DNA of 64,000 bases from Pseudomonas taetrolens (lineage in GTDB: Bacteria; Pseudomonadota; Gammaproteobacteria; Pseudomonadales; Pseudomonadaceae). Numbering within the stretch: position 1 is the first letter of the stretch; every line of letters starts with the position of its first letter. Position numbers and translations under genes: made by a program. Shown here in pieces: positions 31,516 to 40,605 of this stretch. A model generated the notes under the pieces. That model was given only the letters and a program-made list of their open reading frames with translations, ran no database searches and had not been told where the DNA came from. The DNA lies in NCBI RefSeq assembly GCF_900475285.1, contig NZ_LS483370.1:372001-436000 (forward strand), in the 5' to 3' direction.

Positions 31516-34500
31516 GCCAGACCCATCGCTTGCCCCACGGCGGCCGCGTCGATCGCTCCAAAGTGCTGACCTTTACCTTCAACGGCCAACAATACAAAGG
31601 CTACGAAGGCGACAGTCTGGCGGCCGCACTGCTGGCCAATGGTGTCGATATTATTGGCCGCAGCTTTAAATATTCACGGCCACGGGGCATTTTTGCCGCC
31701 GGTGCCGAAGAGCCCAATGCGGTGCTGCAGATCGGTGCGACCGAGGCCACGCAGATCCCTAACGTGCGCGCTACGCAACAGGCGCTGTACCAGGGGCTGG
31801 TTGCCACGAGCACCAATGGCTGGCCCAACGTCAACAACGACATGATGGGGATTCTGGGCAAAGTCGGCGGCAAGCTGATGCCGCCGGGTTTCTACTACAA
31901 AACCTTCATGTACCCGCAGTCGTTCTGGATGACTTACGAGAAGTACATCCGCAAGGCTGCCGGTCTGGGCCGTTCGCCGACCGAGAATGACCCGGACACC
32001 TACGACTACATGAACCACCATTGCGACGTGCTGATCGTCGGCGCGGGCCCTGCGGGCCTGGCTGCCGCTTTGGCTGCCGCACGCAGTGGGGCACGGGTAA
32101 TCGTGGCCGATGAGCAGGAAGAATTCGGCGGTAGCCTGCTCGACAGCCGTGAAAGCCTCGACGGCAAACCGGCGATGGAGTGGGTGGCCAAAGTCATCGC
32201 TGAACTCAAGGCACTGCCGAACGTCGTGCTGCTGCCCCGGGCGACGGTGAACGGCTATCACGACCACAACTTCCTGACCATTCACGAGCGCCTGACCGAC
32301 CACCTTGGTGACCGGGCTCCGATCGGTCAGGTGCGTCAGCGCATTAACCGGGTACGGGCCAAGCGCGTGGTGCTGGCCACCGGTGCCTGCGAACGTCCAC
32401 TGGTTTACGGCAACAACGACGTACCGGGCAACATGCTGGCGGGCGCAGTGTCCACCTACGTGCGCCGCTACGGCGTGGCGCCAGGCAAAAAAATGTTGCT
32501 GAGCACAAACAACGACCACGCGTATCGCGTCGCTCTGGACTGGTTCGACGCCGGCCAGCAAGTCGTGGCCATCGCCGATGCGCGGAGCAATCCACGCGGC
32601 GCCCTGGTTGAAGAAGCGCGGGCCAAAGGCATCCGGATCCTGACCGGCAGCGCGGTGATTGAAGCGCGCGGCAGCAAACATGTCACCGGTGCCCGTGTGG
32701 CGGCGATTGACCTCAAATCCCATAGCGTCACCAGCCCCGGCGAATGGCTGGAGTGCGATCTGGTAGCGACCTCGGGCGGTTACAGCCCGGTGGTGCACCT
32801 GGCTTCGCACCTGGGTGGCAAGCCGACCTGGCGCGAAGATATTCTGGGTTTTGTACCTGGCGAAGCGCCGCAAAAGCGCGTGTGTGTGGGCGGTATCAAT
32901 GGCGTGTACAGCCTCGCCGACAGCCTGGCTGACGGGTTCGAAGGCGGCGTACGGGCGGCCAGCGAAGCCGGCTTCAAACCGGTTGAAGGCGTGCTGCCCA
33001 AAGCCCTGAATCATCATGAAGAGCCGACGCTGGCGCTGTTTCAGGTGCCCCATGAAAAAGCCACGGCGCGGGCGCCGAAACAATTTGTCGATCTGCAGAA
33101 CGACGTCACTGCTGCCGCCATCGAACTGGCGACCCGTGAAGGCTTCGAGTCGGTCGAGCACGTCAAGCGTTACACCGCGCTGGGCTTCGGTACCGATCAG
33201 GGCAAACTCGGTAACGTCAACGGGTTGGCCATTGCCGCGCGCTCGCTGAACGTGAGCATCCCGCAGATGGGCACCACCATGTTCCGTCCCAACTACACGC
33301 CGGTGACATTCGGCGCGGTAGCGGGCCGGCATTGTGGGCATATCTTCGAGCCGGTGCGCTACACCGCGCTGCAGGCGTGGCACGTCAAGCAAGGCGCCGA
33401 GTTTGAAGATGTCGGCCAATGGAAGCGTCCGTGGTACTTCCCGCGCAATGGCGAAGACATGCATGCGGCGGTCAAGCGCGAGTGCCTGGCGGTCCGTGAC
33501 AGCGTCGGGATTCTCGATGCCTCTACCCTCGGCAAAATCGACATTCAAGGCCCGGATGCGCGGGAGTTCCTCAACCGCATCTACACCAACGCCTGGACCA
33601 AGCTTGACGTGGGCAAAGCCCGCTACGGTCTGATGTGCAAAGAAGACGGCATGGTCTTTGACGATGGTGTGACGGCGTGTCTGGCGGACAACCATTTTGT
33701 GATGACCACCACCACCGGCGGCGCGGCACGCGTCCTGCAATGGCTGGAAATCTATCAACAGACCGAATGGCCAGAGCTGAAGGTGTACTTCACGTCGGTG
33801 ACCGACCACTACGCGACGCTGACCTTGTCCGGCCCTAACAGCCGCAAACTGCTGAGTGAAGTGACGGACATCGACCTGGATCGCGAAGCCTTCCCGTTCA
33901 TGACCTGGAAAGAAGGCCTGGTGGGCGGCGTGCCGGCACGGGTGTTCCGTATTTCGTTTACCGGTGAGCTGTCCTACGAGGTCAACATCCAGGCCGACTA
34001 CGCAATGGGCGTACTGGAGAAAATCGCCGAGGCCGGCAAGGCGTACAACCTGACGCCGTACGGGACTGAGACCATGCACGTATTGCGTGCGGAAAAGGGG
34101 TTCATCATCGTTGGCCAGGACACCGATAGCTCCATGACTCCGGATGACCTGAACATGGGCTGGTGTGTAGGCCGGACCAAACCGTTCTCGTGGATCGGCT
34201 GGCGTGGCATGAACCGCGAAGACTGTGTACGCGAACAGCGTAAACAACTGGTCGGCCTCAAGCCGGTCGACCCGACCAAATGGTTGCCTGAAGGCGCACA
34301 GCTGGTGTTCGACACTCGCCAGTCGATCCCGATGAGCATGGTCGGCCACGTGACTTCCAGTTACACCTGCGGCTCGTTGGGTTATTCGTTTGCGATGGGC
34401 GTGGTCAAGGGCGGTCTCAGCCGCATGGGTGAGCGGGTATTTGCACCGTTGGCCGATGGCACTGTGATCGAAGCCGAAATCGTGTCTTCGGTGTTCTTCG

Positions 34501-34529
34501 ACCCGAAAGGCGAACGGCAAAATATTTGA
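31512..34529 (+). CDS. soxA: Sarcosine oxidase, alpha subunit
   Basis: 1005 residues from ATG 31512, coupled to soxD. Order: N-terminal ubiquitin-like/2Fe-2S-type fold without obvious cluster cysteines (TFTFNGQQYKGYEGDSLAAA, FKYSRPRGIFAAGAEEPN); NAD/FAD fold DVLIVGAGPAGLAAALAAA; BFD-like linker; and a C-terminal aminomethyltransferase (T-protein) domain from about residue 600 (ALQAWHVKQGAEFEDVGQWK, then GFIIVGQDTDSSMTPDDLN) that binds THF. A long frame on the opposite strand is only a shadow of this gene. Confidence 0.95.
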   Translation: MSQTHRLPHGGRVDRSKVLTFTFNGQQYKGYEGDSLAAALLANGVDIIGRSFKYSRPRGIFAAGAEEPNAVLQIGATEATQIPNVRATQQALYQGLVATSTNGWPNVNNDMMGILGKVGGKLMPPGFYYKTFMYPQSFWMTYEKYIRKAAGLGRSPTENDPDTYDYMNHHCDVLIVGAGPAGLAAALAAARSGARVIVADEQEEFGGSLLDSRESLDGKPAMEWVAKVIAELKALPNVVLLPRATVNGYHDHNFLTIHERLTDHLGDRAPIGQVRQRINRVRAKRVVLATGACERPLVYGNNDVPGNMLAGAVSTYVRRYGVAPGKKMLLSTNNDHAYRVALDWFDAGQQVVAIADARSNPRGALVEEARAKGIRILTGSAVIEARGSKHVTGARVAAIDLKSHSVTSPGEWLECDLVATSGGYSPVVHLASHLGGKPTWREDILGFVPGEAPQKRVCVGGINGVYSLADSLADGFEGGVRAASEAGFKPVEGVLPKALNHHEEPTLALFQVPHEKATARAPKQFVDLQNDVTAAAIELATREGFESVEHVKRYTALGFGTDQGKLGNVNGLAIAARSLNVSIPQMGTTMFRPNYTPVTFGAVAGRHCGHIFEPVRYTALQAWHVKQGAEFEDVGQWKRPWYFPRNGEDMHAAVKRECLAVRDSVGILDASTLGKIDIQGPDAREFLNRIYTNAWTKLDVGKARYGLMCKEDGMVFDDGVTACLADNHFVMTTTTGGAARVLQWLEIYQQTEWPELKVYFTSVTDHYATLTLSGPNSRKLLSEVTDIDLDREAFPFMTWKEGLVGGVPARVFRISFTGELSYEVNIQADYAMGVLEKIAEAGKAYNLTPYGTETMHVLRAEKGFIIVGQDTDSSMTPDDLNMGWCVGRTKPFSWIGWRGMNREDCVREQRKQLVGLKPVDPTKWLPEGAQLVFDTRQSIPMSMVGHVTSSYTCGSLGYSFAMGVVKGGLSRMGERVFAPLADGTVIEAEIVSSVFFDPKGERQNI

Positions 34530-34540
34530 GTGAAACCTGT

Positions 34541-34590
34541 CGCGAGCAAGCACGCCGCATTTCTGTCGGTCAGTGCCTGGCTCGCGATGC
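34541..34590. repeat. Degenerate REP (CGCGAGCAAG type) between soxA and soxG
   Basis: CGCGAGCAAGCACGC and GGCTCGCGATGCAGG in inverted orientation, a second REP family typical of the P. fluorescens group. Confidence 0.5.
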
Positions 34591-34627
34591 AGGTTGGTCG
34601 AACACCACCATTTTTAGCGGGTGACCC

Positions 34628-35260
34628 ATGAGCACAGCCAACGTTTACCAACAACGCCCGGACTCGGGTGCGAAAGCCGAATCATCGCTGCACCACGCCA
34701 ATCTCGGCGGCCTGGTCGGCAAGGGACGCAAGAATCCCGGTGTCACTGTGCGCGAGAAAAAACTCCTCGGGCACCTGACCTTGCGTGGCGATGCCAAGGA
34801 CCCGGCCTTTGCCGAAGGCGTACACAAGGCCTTGGGCCTGGAGCTGCCCGTGGCCTTGAGCCTGGTGGCCAAAGGCGAGTCGTCGCTGCAGTGGATGGGC
34901 CCGGATGAGTGGCTGCTGATCGTACCTGGCGGCCAGGAATATGCGGTGGAGCAAGCCTTGCGAGCGGCGCTGGTCGGGCTGCACATCTCAGTGGTCAACG
35001 TCAGCGGCGGGCAACAGCTGCTGGAACTGAGCGGGCCGAAAGTGCGCGAAGTGCTGATGAAATCCACCAGCTATGACGTTCACCCTGACAACTTTCCGGT
35101 GGGCAAGGCGGTCGGCACCGTATTCGCCAAGTCACAGCTGGTGATCCGGCATACCGGCGAAGACACCTGGGAACTGCTGATCCGTCGCAGCTTTTCTGAC
35201 TATTGGTGGCTATGGTTGCAAGACGCGGCTGCAGAGTTCGGACTGAGTGTTGAGGCCTGA
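34628..35260 (+). CDS. soxG: Sarcosine oxidase, gamma subunit
   Basis: 210 residues, related to a truncated T-protein/GcvT fold (WMGPDEWLLIVPGGQE, VNVSGGQQLLELSGPKVREV). It completes the SoxBDAG tetramer and lies at the subunit interface. Ribosome site is weak (GGGTGA). About 100 bp with a degenerate REP separates it from soxA. Confidence 0.93.
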   Translation: MSTANVYQQRPDSGAKAESSLHHANLGGLVGKGRKNPGVTVREKKLLGHLTLRGDAKDPAFAEGVHKALGLELPVALSLVAKGESSLQWMGPDEWLLIVPGGQEYAVEQALRAALVGLHISVVNVSGGQQLLELSGPKVREVLMKSTSYDVHPDNFPVGKAVGTVFAKSQLVIRHTGEDTWELLIRRSFSDYWWLWLQDAAAEFGLSVEA

Positions 35261-35273
35261 CCAGACACACCCC

Positions 35274-35363
35274 CTGTGGGCGTGAGCTTGCTCGCGATCT
35301 GAGCGCTGCGGTTTTTTCAAATAGACCGCGTTGACTGGATCGCGAGCAAGCTCGCTCCTACAG
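35274..35363. repeat. Paired REP element (CGAGCAAGCTCGC type) before purU
   Basis: GGGCGTGAGCTTGCTCGCGA and, inverted, TCGCGAGCAAGCTCGCTCCT, about 60 bp apart: a classic Pseudomonas REP doublet. It lies between soxG and purU. Confidence 0.8.
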
Positions 35364-35390
35364 ACCTGGACAACAATAAGGAACTTCCCC

Positions 35391-36248
35391 ATGAGCCGTG
35401 CCCCGGACACCTGGATTCTCACTGCCGACTGCCCTAGCGTCATGGGAACGGTGGACGCGGTGACGCGTTTTCTGTTCGAACAGCGCTGCTACGTCACCGA
35501 GCACCATTCCTTTGACGACCAGCGCTCGGCGCGGTTTTTCATTCGTGTGGAGTTCCGTCAGCCGGACGGTTTTGACGAAACCGAATTTCGTTCAGGCCTG
35601 GCCGAACGGGCTCAAGCCTTCGGTATGAGCTTTGAACTGACGCCCCCGCATTACCGTCCCAAAGTACTGATCATGGTGTCCAAGGCGGATCACTGCCTCA
35701 ACGATCTGCTCTACCGGCAGCGCATTGGCCAATTGTCGATGGACGTGGTGGCTGTGGTTTCCAATCACCCCGACCTTGAGCCCCTGGCTCAATGGCACGA
35801 CATCCCTTACCACCACTTCGCACTGGACCCGCGCAACAAGCCTGCGCAAGAGGCCAAGGTGTGGCAAGTGATCGAAGACACCGGTGCCGAGCTGGTGATC
35901 CTCGCGCGCTACATGCAAGTCCTCTCTCCCGAGCTGTGCCGCAAGCTCGATGGCAAGGCCATCAACATTCACCACTCGCTGTTGCCCGGTTTCAAAGGGG
36001 CCAAGCCCTATCACCAGGCTTACGAGAAGGGCGTCAAAATGGTCGGCGCCACGGCGCACTACATTAACAACGACCTGGATGAAGGCCCGATCATTGCCCA
36101 AGGGGTCGAGCCGGTTGATCACAGCCATTATCCCGAAGACCTTATCGCCAAAGGCCGTGACATCGAGGCCCAGACGTTGGCACGGGGAGTGGGGTATCAC
36201 ATTGAGCGGCGTGTTTTCCTAAATGGAGGTCGTACGGTGGTGCTCTAG
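35391..36248 (+). CDS. purU: Formyltetrahydrofolate deformylase
   Basis: 285 residues from ATG 35391 (AAGGA upstream). N-terminal ACT domain (WILTADCPSVMGTVDAVTRF), C-terminal formyl-transferase fold with NIHHSLLPGFKGAKPYHQAY and AHYINNDLDEGPIIAQ. It releases formate from 10-formyl-THF, recovering THF after methyl groups enter from sarcosine. Its last codons overlap a small inverted repeat GGTGC/GCACC. Confidence 0.93.
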   Translation: MSRAPDTWILTADCPSVMGTVDAVTRFLFEQRCYVTEHHSFDDQRSARFFIRVEFRQPDGFDETEFRSGLAERAQAFGMSFELTPPHYRPKVLIMVSKADHCLNDLLYRQRIGQLSMDVVAVVSNHPDLEPLAQWHDIPYHHFALDPRNKPAQEAKVWQVIEDTGAELVILARYMQVLSPELCRKLDGKAINIHHSLLPGFKGAKPYHQAYEKGVKMVGATAHYINNDLDEGPIIAQGVEPVDHSHYPEDLIAKGRDIEAQTLARGVGYHIERRVFLNGGRTVVL

Positions 36249-36336
36249 GGAGGGCACCTCGTTCTAAGCTGAAAACAGATCTGCTTGCGGCTTGCCGCAT
36301 GCAGTTCACCCACCAACTACAAGAAGGGTGATACAG

Positions 36337-37536
36337 ATGGCTGACAATCGCGGCGTGGTGTACCTGGGCAATGGCCAGGTTGAAGTGCAAAGCATTCCTT
36401 TCCCCAAGATGCAGAATCCCCAGGGCAAACCGATTCATCACGGCGTGATCCTGCGTGTGGTATCGACCAACATCTGCGGTTCCGACCAACACATGGTGCG
36501 TGGCCGTACCACTGCGCAAACCGGGCTGGTGCTGGGCCATGAAATCACTGGCGAGGTGATTGAAGCCGGGCGTGATGTGGAGCACCTGAAAGTCGGCGAT
36601 CTGGTGTCCGTGCCGTTCAACGTGGCGTGTGGTCGCTGCCGCAGCTGTAAGGAACAAAACACCGGCGTGTGCCTGACCGTCAACCCGGCCCGTCCTGGCG
36701 GCGCCTACGGGTACGTGGACATGGGTGACTGGGTCGGTGGCCAGGCCGAATACGTGCTGGTGCCGTATGCCGATTTCAACCTGCTCAAACTGCCGAACCG
36801 TGATGCAGCCATGGAGAAAATCCGTGACCTGACGTGCCTCTCCGACATTCTGCCCACCGGTTATCACGGTGCAGTGACCGCCGGCGTCGGCCCGGGCAGC
36901 ACGGTGTATATCGCCGGTGCCGGTCCGGTGGGCCTGGCAGCGGCAGCCTCGGCGCGTTTGCTGGGTGCCGCCGTCGTGATTGTGGGCGACGTGAACCCGA
37001 TTCGACTGGCTCATGCCAAAGCTCAAGGGTTCGAAATCGCTGACTTGTCCAAGGACACCCCGCTGCACGAGCAGATCGCCGAATTGCTGGGTGAGCCCGA
37101 AGTGGACTGCGCCGTCGATGCCGTAGGCTTTGAAGCCCGTGGTCACGGCCATGACGGCGTCAAGCATGAGGCCCCGGCCACAGTGCTCAACTCACTGATG
37201 GGTGTCGTGCGCGTCGCGGGCAAAATCGGTATTCCCGGCCTGTACGTCACCGAAGATCCGGGCGCCGTGGACGCCGCAGCGAAAAAAGGCAGCCTGAGCA
37301 TCCGCTTTGGCCTGGGTTGGGCCAAATCCCACAGCTTCCACACCGGCCAGACGCCGGTCATGAAGTACAACCGCCAACTGATGCAAGCCATCATGTGGGA
37401 CCGCATCAAAATTGCCGACATTGTTGGCGTTGAAGTGATTACCCTGGACCAGGCTCCACGCGGTTATGGCGAGTTCGATGCCGGCGTGCCGAAGAAGTTT
37501 GTGATCGATCCGCACAAGATGTTCAGCGGCAACTGA
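36337..37536 (+). CDS. fdhA: Glutathione-independent formaldehyde dehydrogenase
   Basis: 399 residues from ATG 36337 (MADNRGVVYLGNGQVEVQ), AAGGG upstream. Zinc medium-chain dehydrogenase: catalytic zinc Cys in NICGSDQHMV with GHEITGEV; structural zinc cysteines in ACGRCRSCKEQNTGVC; NAD fold VYIAGAGPVGLAAAASARLL. It oxidises formaldehyde released by betaine and dimethylglycine demethylation. It is the last gene of the catabolic block. A GACGCCC/GGGCGTC hairpin without T-tract follows at 37552-37574. Confidence 0.95.
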   Translation: MADNRGVVYLGNGQVEVQSIPFPKMQNPQGKPIHHGVILRVVSTNICGSDQHMVRGRTTAQTGLVLGHEITGEVIEAGRDVEHLKVGDLVSVPFNVACGRCRSCKEQNTGVCLTVNPARPGGAYGYVDMGDWVGGQAEYVLVPYADFNLLKLPNRDAAMEKIRDLTCLSDILPTGYHGAVTAGVGPGSTVYIAGAGPVGLAAAASARLLGAAVVIVGDVNPIRLAHAKAQGFEIADLSKDTPLHEQIAELLGEPEVDCAVDAVGFEARGHGHDGVKHEAPATVLNSLMGVVRVAGKIGIPGLYVTEDPGAVDAAAKKGSLSIRFGLGWAKSHSFHTGQTPVMKYNRQLMQAIMWDRIKIADIVGVEVITLDQAPRGYGEFDAGVPKKFVIDPHKMFSGN

Positions 37537-37551
37537 AGCCTGGAGTGAACC

Positions 37552-37574
37552 GACGCCCGCTTGTTGTGGGCGTC
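37552..37574 (+). terminator. Hairpin after fdhA
   Basis: GACGCCC / GGGCGTC stem, 9-base loop, 15 bp after the stop; no T-tract. Confidence 0.35.
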
Positions 37575-37603
37575 CATTCAGACGGTGTGAAGCGCCACTC
37601 GAT

Positions 37604-38638
37604 TTACAACGCCCTCCGGATTGCGCCCAGGGGGCGTTGTTTTTTTCGGGCGGTGCTTTTTTTTACCCACTCATAGTCCGGGGGGGCGAAATTGGCATAT
37701 TCAGGAAGACTTGAGCGTCTTTGTGGCAAGCCCTCGGCAAAGTGGCGGCGCAGTGCCATAAGATCAGCGTCGTCTTCAGATAAATACATCCCCATTCGTC
37801 TTTCACCCAGAACGTTGTCTGATACCTGCGCAAGATCATTCAAGTCTATTGAGTCGGATCTGGGTAACGGCGGCACATTGAACGCCTGCAATGCTTCAAC
37901 TTCCCGCGTGGTCCATGCGGCACTCTTACCACCCAACACCGTAGCCACTGGAGGCGTCGCAGGAGCAAGGGAGCCTGAGGCCGTGGGTGAAATTGAAAAG
38001 ACGGACGAGGCTCTGGAAATAGAAGGAAAAGGAAGCGAAGAAGTCGACGCGATTGACGATTGCCTTTGCCGTGACGGAACCCTTAAACCGACCCGGTTTT
38101 GAAACCCTTTCCAGGCACTGATCAGGTGTTGCCAAAAATGCCCTGTGTCGTCTTCCCGGTTTATCGGATCGCCTGCGCAATAGGCATACGCGTTCATGCC
38201 GCCCTGGCCAAATGGACTCAGGTTGTCCGGACTATTGAAACGCATCAACACCGGGTTGAATGCCCGGAACCCTTGCCCCAGCAAGTAATGACCGGTCAGC
38301 GGATCCGGCTGCTCACCGTTGAAGCCCGGCAGACTGCTCACCAGGGCTCGGTGGCCGTAGGGCGTGTAGTGATGAACAGACGGGTTGGCGCTGGAGGGCA
38401 GGCTCCTCAAGACTGAGGCGTGTGCGTCGGTGGTCAGCAATGTGGTGTCGAGAGCAGTGCCCAGTCGTTGCAGGGCCAATGGTTGGGCGTCGTGCTCAAA
38501 AAAACACGTGTTGCGCTTATCCTCGATGACGGTGGCGAGGCGTGTTTTGTTGTAAAAGCGCTGGGCGCCATGGGCACCTCTCAGGCGATCCAGCGGGTCG
38601 TATTGATAACGGCTGAGCAGAACGTTGTGGGGCAACAT
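37604..38638 (-). CDS. Short orphan RHS-core protein with unique C-terminal region (type 2)
   Basis: 344 residues. RHS core in residues 1-160: YQYDPLDRLRGAHGAQRFYN, HHYTPYGHRA, FNGEQPDPLTGHYLLGQGFR and MRFNSPDNLSPFGQGGMNAY, then GDPINREDDTGHFW. The tail is unlike RHS 1 and 3: a Ser/Pro-rich, probably disordered stretch (about 195-240), then an acidic segment and a basic end (WVKKSTARKKQRPLGAIRRA). I do not recognise it. GGGAG precedes the ATG. It begins 65 bp downstream of RHS 3 on the same strand, so the two may share a transcript. No immunity gene is evident next to it. Confidence 0.75.
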   Translation of the reverse strand: MLPHNVLLSRYQYDPLDRLRGAHGAQRFYNKTRLATVIEDKRNTCFFEHDAQPLALQRLGTALDTTLLTTDAHASVLRSLPSSANPSVHHYTPYGHRALVSSLPGFNGEQPDPLTGHYLLGQGFRAFNPVLMRFNSPDNLSPFGQGGMNAYAYCAGDPINREDDTGHFWQHLISAWKGFQNRVGLRVPSRQRQSSIASTSSLPFPSISRASSVFSISPTASGSLAPATPPVATVLGGKSAAWTTREVEALQAFNVPPLPRSDSIDLNDLAQVSDNVLGERRMGMYLSEDDADLMALRRHFAEGLPQRRSSLPEYANFAPPDYEWVKKSTARKKQRPLGAIRRAL

Positions 38639-38703
38639 GCTGGAACTCCCGTAAGTGTGAATATGTACAGGTGACCCTGAAGGGCTTGCCTCAACTCGAT
38701 GAA

Positions 38704-39780
38704 TCAGTTGGTTGCTCGTATGTTTGAGCCATAGGTAACGGGTCTGAAGTTTTGTTTAAAAGCCCGGGGTAAATATTTGGTGGGCGCGCGGTTCTTCTCA
38801 ATGGCGAACACGGTGCGCGATGAATAGGTTTCGCCAACTTTGAGCGGTGGAATGATTTGATCGGGGTCTGATGTCATCACCGTCCCCTGGTAGGCTTTTA
38901 CCGGGCGGCCTGTGATCAAAGACAACTCGGCCCCGAATGAGTTGGCCCCGCCATCGCCGGAATAGCACATGACTGTGCGCAAGTTTTCATACTGCTTTAC
39001 GGCAAGTCCGTGGTTAGACGCCAGGTTATAAAGTGAGGCTGCATTAATGGCGTTTTTGTCATCGTACTTTAAGCGGTAGCCACCTTCGAACTCCGTCCCA
39101 TGACCAATAAAGTTCAGCCTGCTTTTGTTTTTGTAAGTGTCCTCGAACGCAACGATGCCTTCCGAAAGTCGTGTCACATTTTTAACGGATTTAACCTGCG
39201 CGCCCGTGATGCGGGATTGGGCTTTTATCACGCCACGAGAGAGAAAATTCAGGAAGCGGGACGCGTAGTGCCCGCTTGGGTCTACCCGATTTACCGGATC
39301 ACCTTGGCCATACGCATACGCGTTAATTCCCCCCTCCTCAAACGGGCTCAAACTGTCCGGGCTGTTGAAACGCATCAACACCGGGTTGAATGCCCGATAC
39401 CCTTGCCCCAGCAAGTAATGGCCGGTCAGCGGGTCGTGGTGTTCGCCGTTGAATCCCGGTACTCCTGGCCGGCTGCTCGCTGCGGCTTGATGGCCGTAGG
39501 GTGTGTAGTGATGAGTGGAGGGGCTGGCGGCAGCAGGCAGGCTGGTCAACACCGACGTGTGCGCGTCGGTGGCTAGCAATGTAGTGTCGGCGGCGGTGCC
39601 CAGTCGTTGCAGTGCCAATGGTTGGGTGCCGTGTTCGAGAAAGCGCGTGCTGCCGTCGTTCTCAATCTCACTGGCGAGGCGCGTGTGGCTGTAAAAGCGC
39701 TGAGTGCTGTGGGCACCTGTCAGGCGATCCAGCGGGTCGTACTGATAACGGCTGACCAAGACATTACGGGCGGGGGCCAT
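38704..39780 (-). CDS. Short orphan RHS-core protein with C80-like cysteine-protease tail (type 3)
   Basis: 358 residues. The RHS core (1-171) is nearly the same as in the gene downstream. The tail (about 172-358) carries RLNFIGHGTEFEGGY (His 227) and LRTVMCYSGDGGANSF (Cys 272). A hydrophobic strand ending GHG, then a Cys about 45 residues on at the end of another strand, is the His/Cys dyad layout of clan CD peptidases such as the C80 domain of clostridial and MARTX toxins (which show IGHG and a GC motif). This is by-eye similarity. GGAG precedes the ATG. It is probably a polymorphic toxin; no immunity partner is recognised. Confidence 0.75.
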   Translation of the reverse strand: MAPARNVLVSRYQYDPLDRLTGAHSTQRFYSHTRLASEIENDGSTRFLEHGTQPLALQRLGTAADTTLLATDAHTSVLTSLPAAASPSTHHYTPYGHQAAASSRPGVPGFNGEHHDPLTGHYLLGQGYRAFNPVLMRFNSPDSLSPFEEGGINAYAYGQGDPVNRVDPSGHYASRFLNFLSRGVIKAQSRITGAQVKSVKNVTRLSEGIVAFEDTYKNKSRLNFIGHGTEFEGGYRLKYDDKNAINAASLYNLASNHGLAVKQYENLRTVMCYSGDGGANSFGAELSLITGRPVKAYQGTVMTSDPDQIIPPLKVGETYSSRTVFAIEKNRAPTKYLPRAFKQNFRPVTYGSNIRATN

Positions 39781-39844
39781 ACTGAACTCCAGTCATTGAT
39801 GCGAACCAGAACCTAGCATCCCTTGGGGCGCTGAACCTGTATAG

Positions 39845-39860
39845 CTAGCAGAACTGTTAG
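39845..39860. promoter_or_regulatory. 16-bp palindrome upstream of orphan RHS gene 3
   Basis: Read towards the gene: CTAACAGTTCTGCTAG, one mismatch from a perfect palindrome, 64 bp before the start codon. It corresponds to CTAGCAGAACTGCTAG at 2901-2916, 57 bp before RHS 1. Confidence 0.5.
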
Positions 39861-40044
39861 GTTTTGGTGCGGTAAATGACTGGGCAGCGCCACCGTAGGC
39901 AGCGCGCAGCAGACTGTTTTGATTTAACATCGAGCACCGATAGATTCGATAGTGGCACTTGGGAACATCTGCCTCGGTTTTGGGTCAAACTCACAGTTTT
40001 ACTGCTCGCTACCGGGTGGTTTTTTGGTTCTAGAGGTTGAAGCG

Positions 40045-40602
40045 ATGAAAAAGTTGAGCGGCGTGGCACTGGCAACATTGATGACTGTGGCGGCGAGCCC
40101 GGTGTTTGCAGGTTTCAGCATGAGCGACGTGGCTGGTATCGCGGCTCAGGTTCAAGGCGGCAACGGCAATGGCGCAAGCACAGACAAGTCGCTGCAGGCG
40201 GCTGGTCTGCTGGGCGAACTGTCCAAGCTTGACGTTAAGCCGGAACAGGCAGCAGGCGGTGTGGGTGCGATGTTGAGCCTGGCCAAGAACCAACTGACCG
40301 GCTCCGACTACTCGGAACTGACCAAGGAAGTGCCGGGCATCAACAAACTGTCTGGCGCAGGCGCGTTGGGTCAACTGAGCCAACTGGGCGGCTTGCTGGG
40401 TAAAACCGATGGTGTCAGCTCGGCAGCGACCAGCGCTGTCAGCAACGTGTCCAACACTGCTGAGCTGGACGCCGCGTTCAAGGCCCTGGGCATGGACAGC
40501 GGCATGGTCGGTCAATTCGCCCCGATCATTCTCAAGTACCTGGGCGGTGAAGGTGTCGGTACTTCGTTGCTGGGCAAACTGGGCAGCGCCTGGGGCGTTT
40601 AA
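40045..40602 (+). CDS. DUF2780 domain secreted protein
   Basis: 185 residues from ATG 40045 with AGAGG upstream. Sec signal peptide (MKKLSGVALATLMTVAASPV, cleavage after VFA). The rest is Gly/Ala/Leu/Ser-rich and helical, with a typical C-terminal block DSGMVGQFAPIILKYLGGEG. Family DUF2780 is common in proteobacteria, and its function is unknown. Convergent with the acyltransferase, 3 bp between stops. Confidence 0.85.
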   Translation: MKKLSGVALATLMTVAASPVFAGFSMSDVAGIAAQVQGGNGNGASTDKSLQAAGLLGELSKLDVKPEQAAGGVGAMLSLAKNQLTGSDYSELTKEVPGINKLSGAGALGQLSQLGGLLGKTDGVSSAATSAVSNVSNTAELDAAFKALGMDSGMVGQFAPIILKYLGGEGVGTSLLGKLGSAWGV

Positions 40603-40605
40603 CCC

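Noticed and set aside
31674..34553. A 959-codon open frame opposite soxA.
   Set aside because: It mirrors soxA codons in a GC-rich genome, has no family resemblance and no ribosome site; other long antisense frames (18837-20348, 29930-31180, 49216-50601, 51941-53353) are shadows for the same reason.
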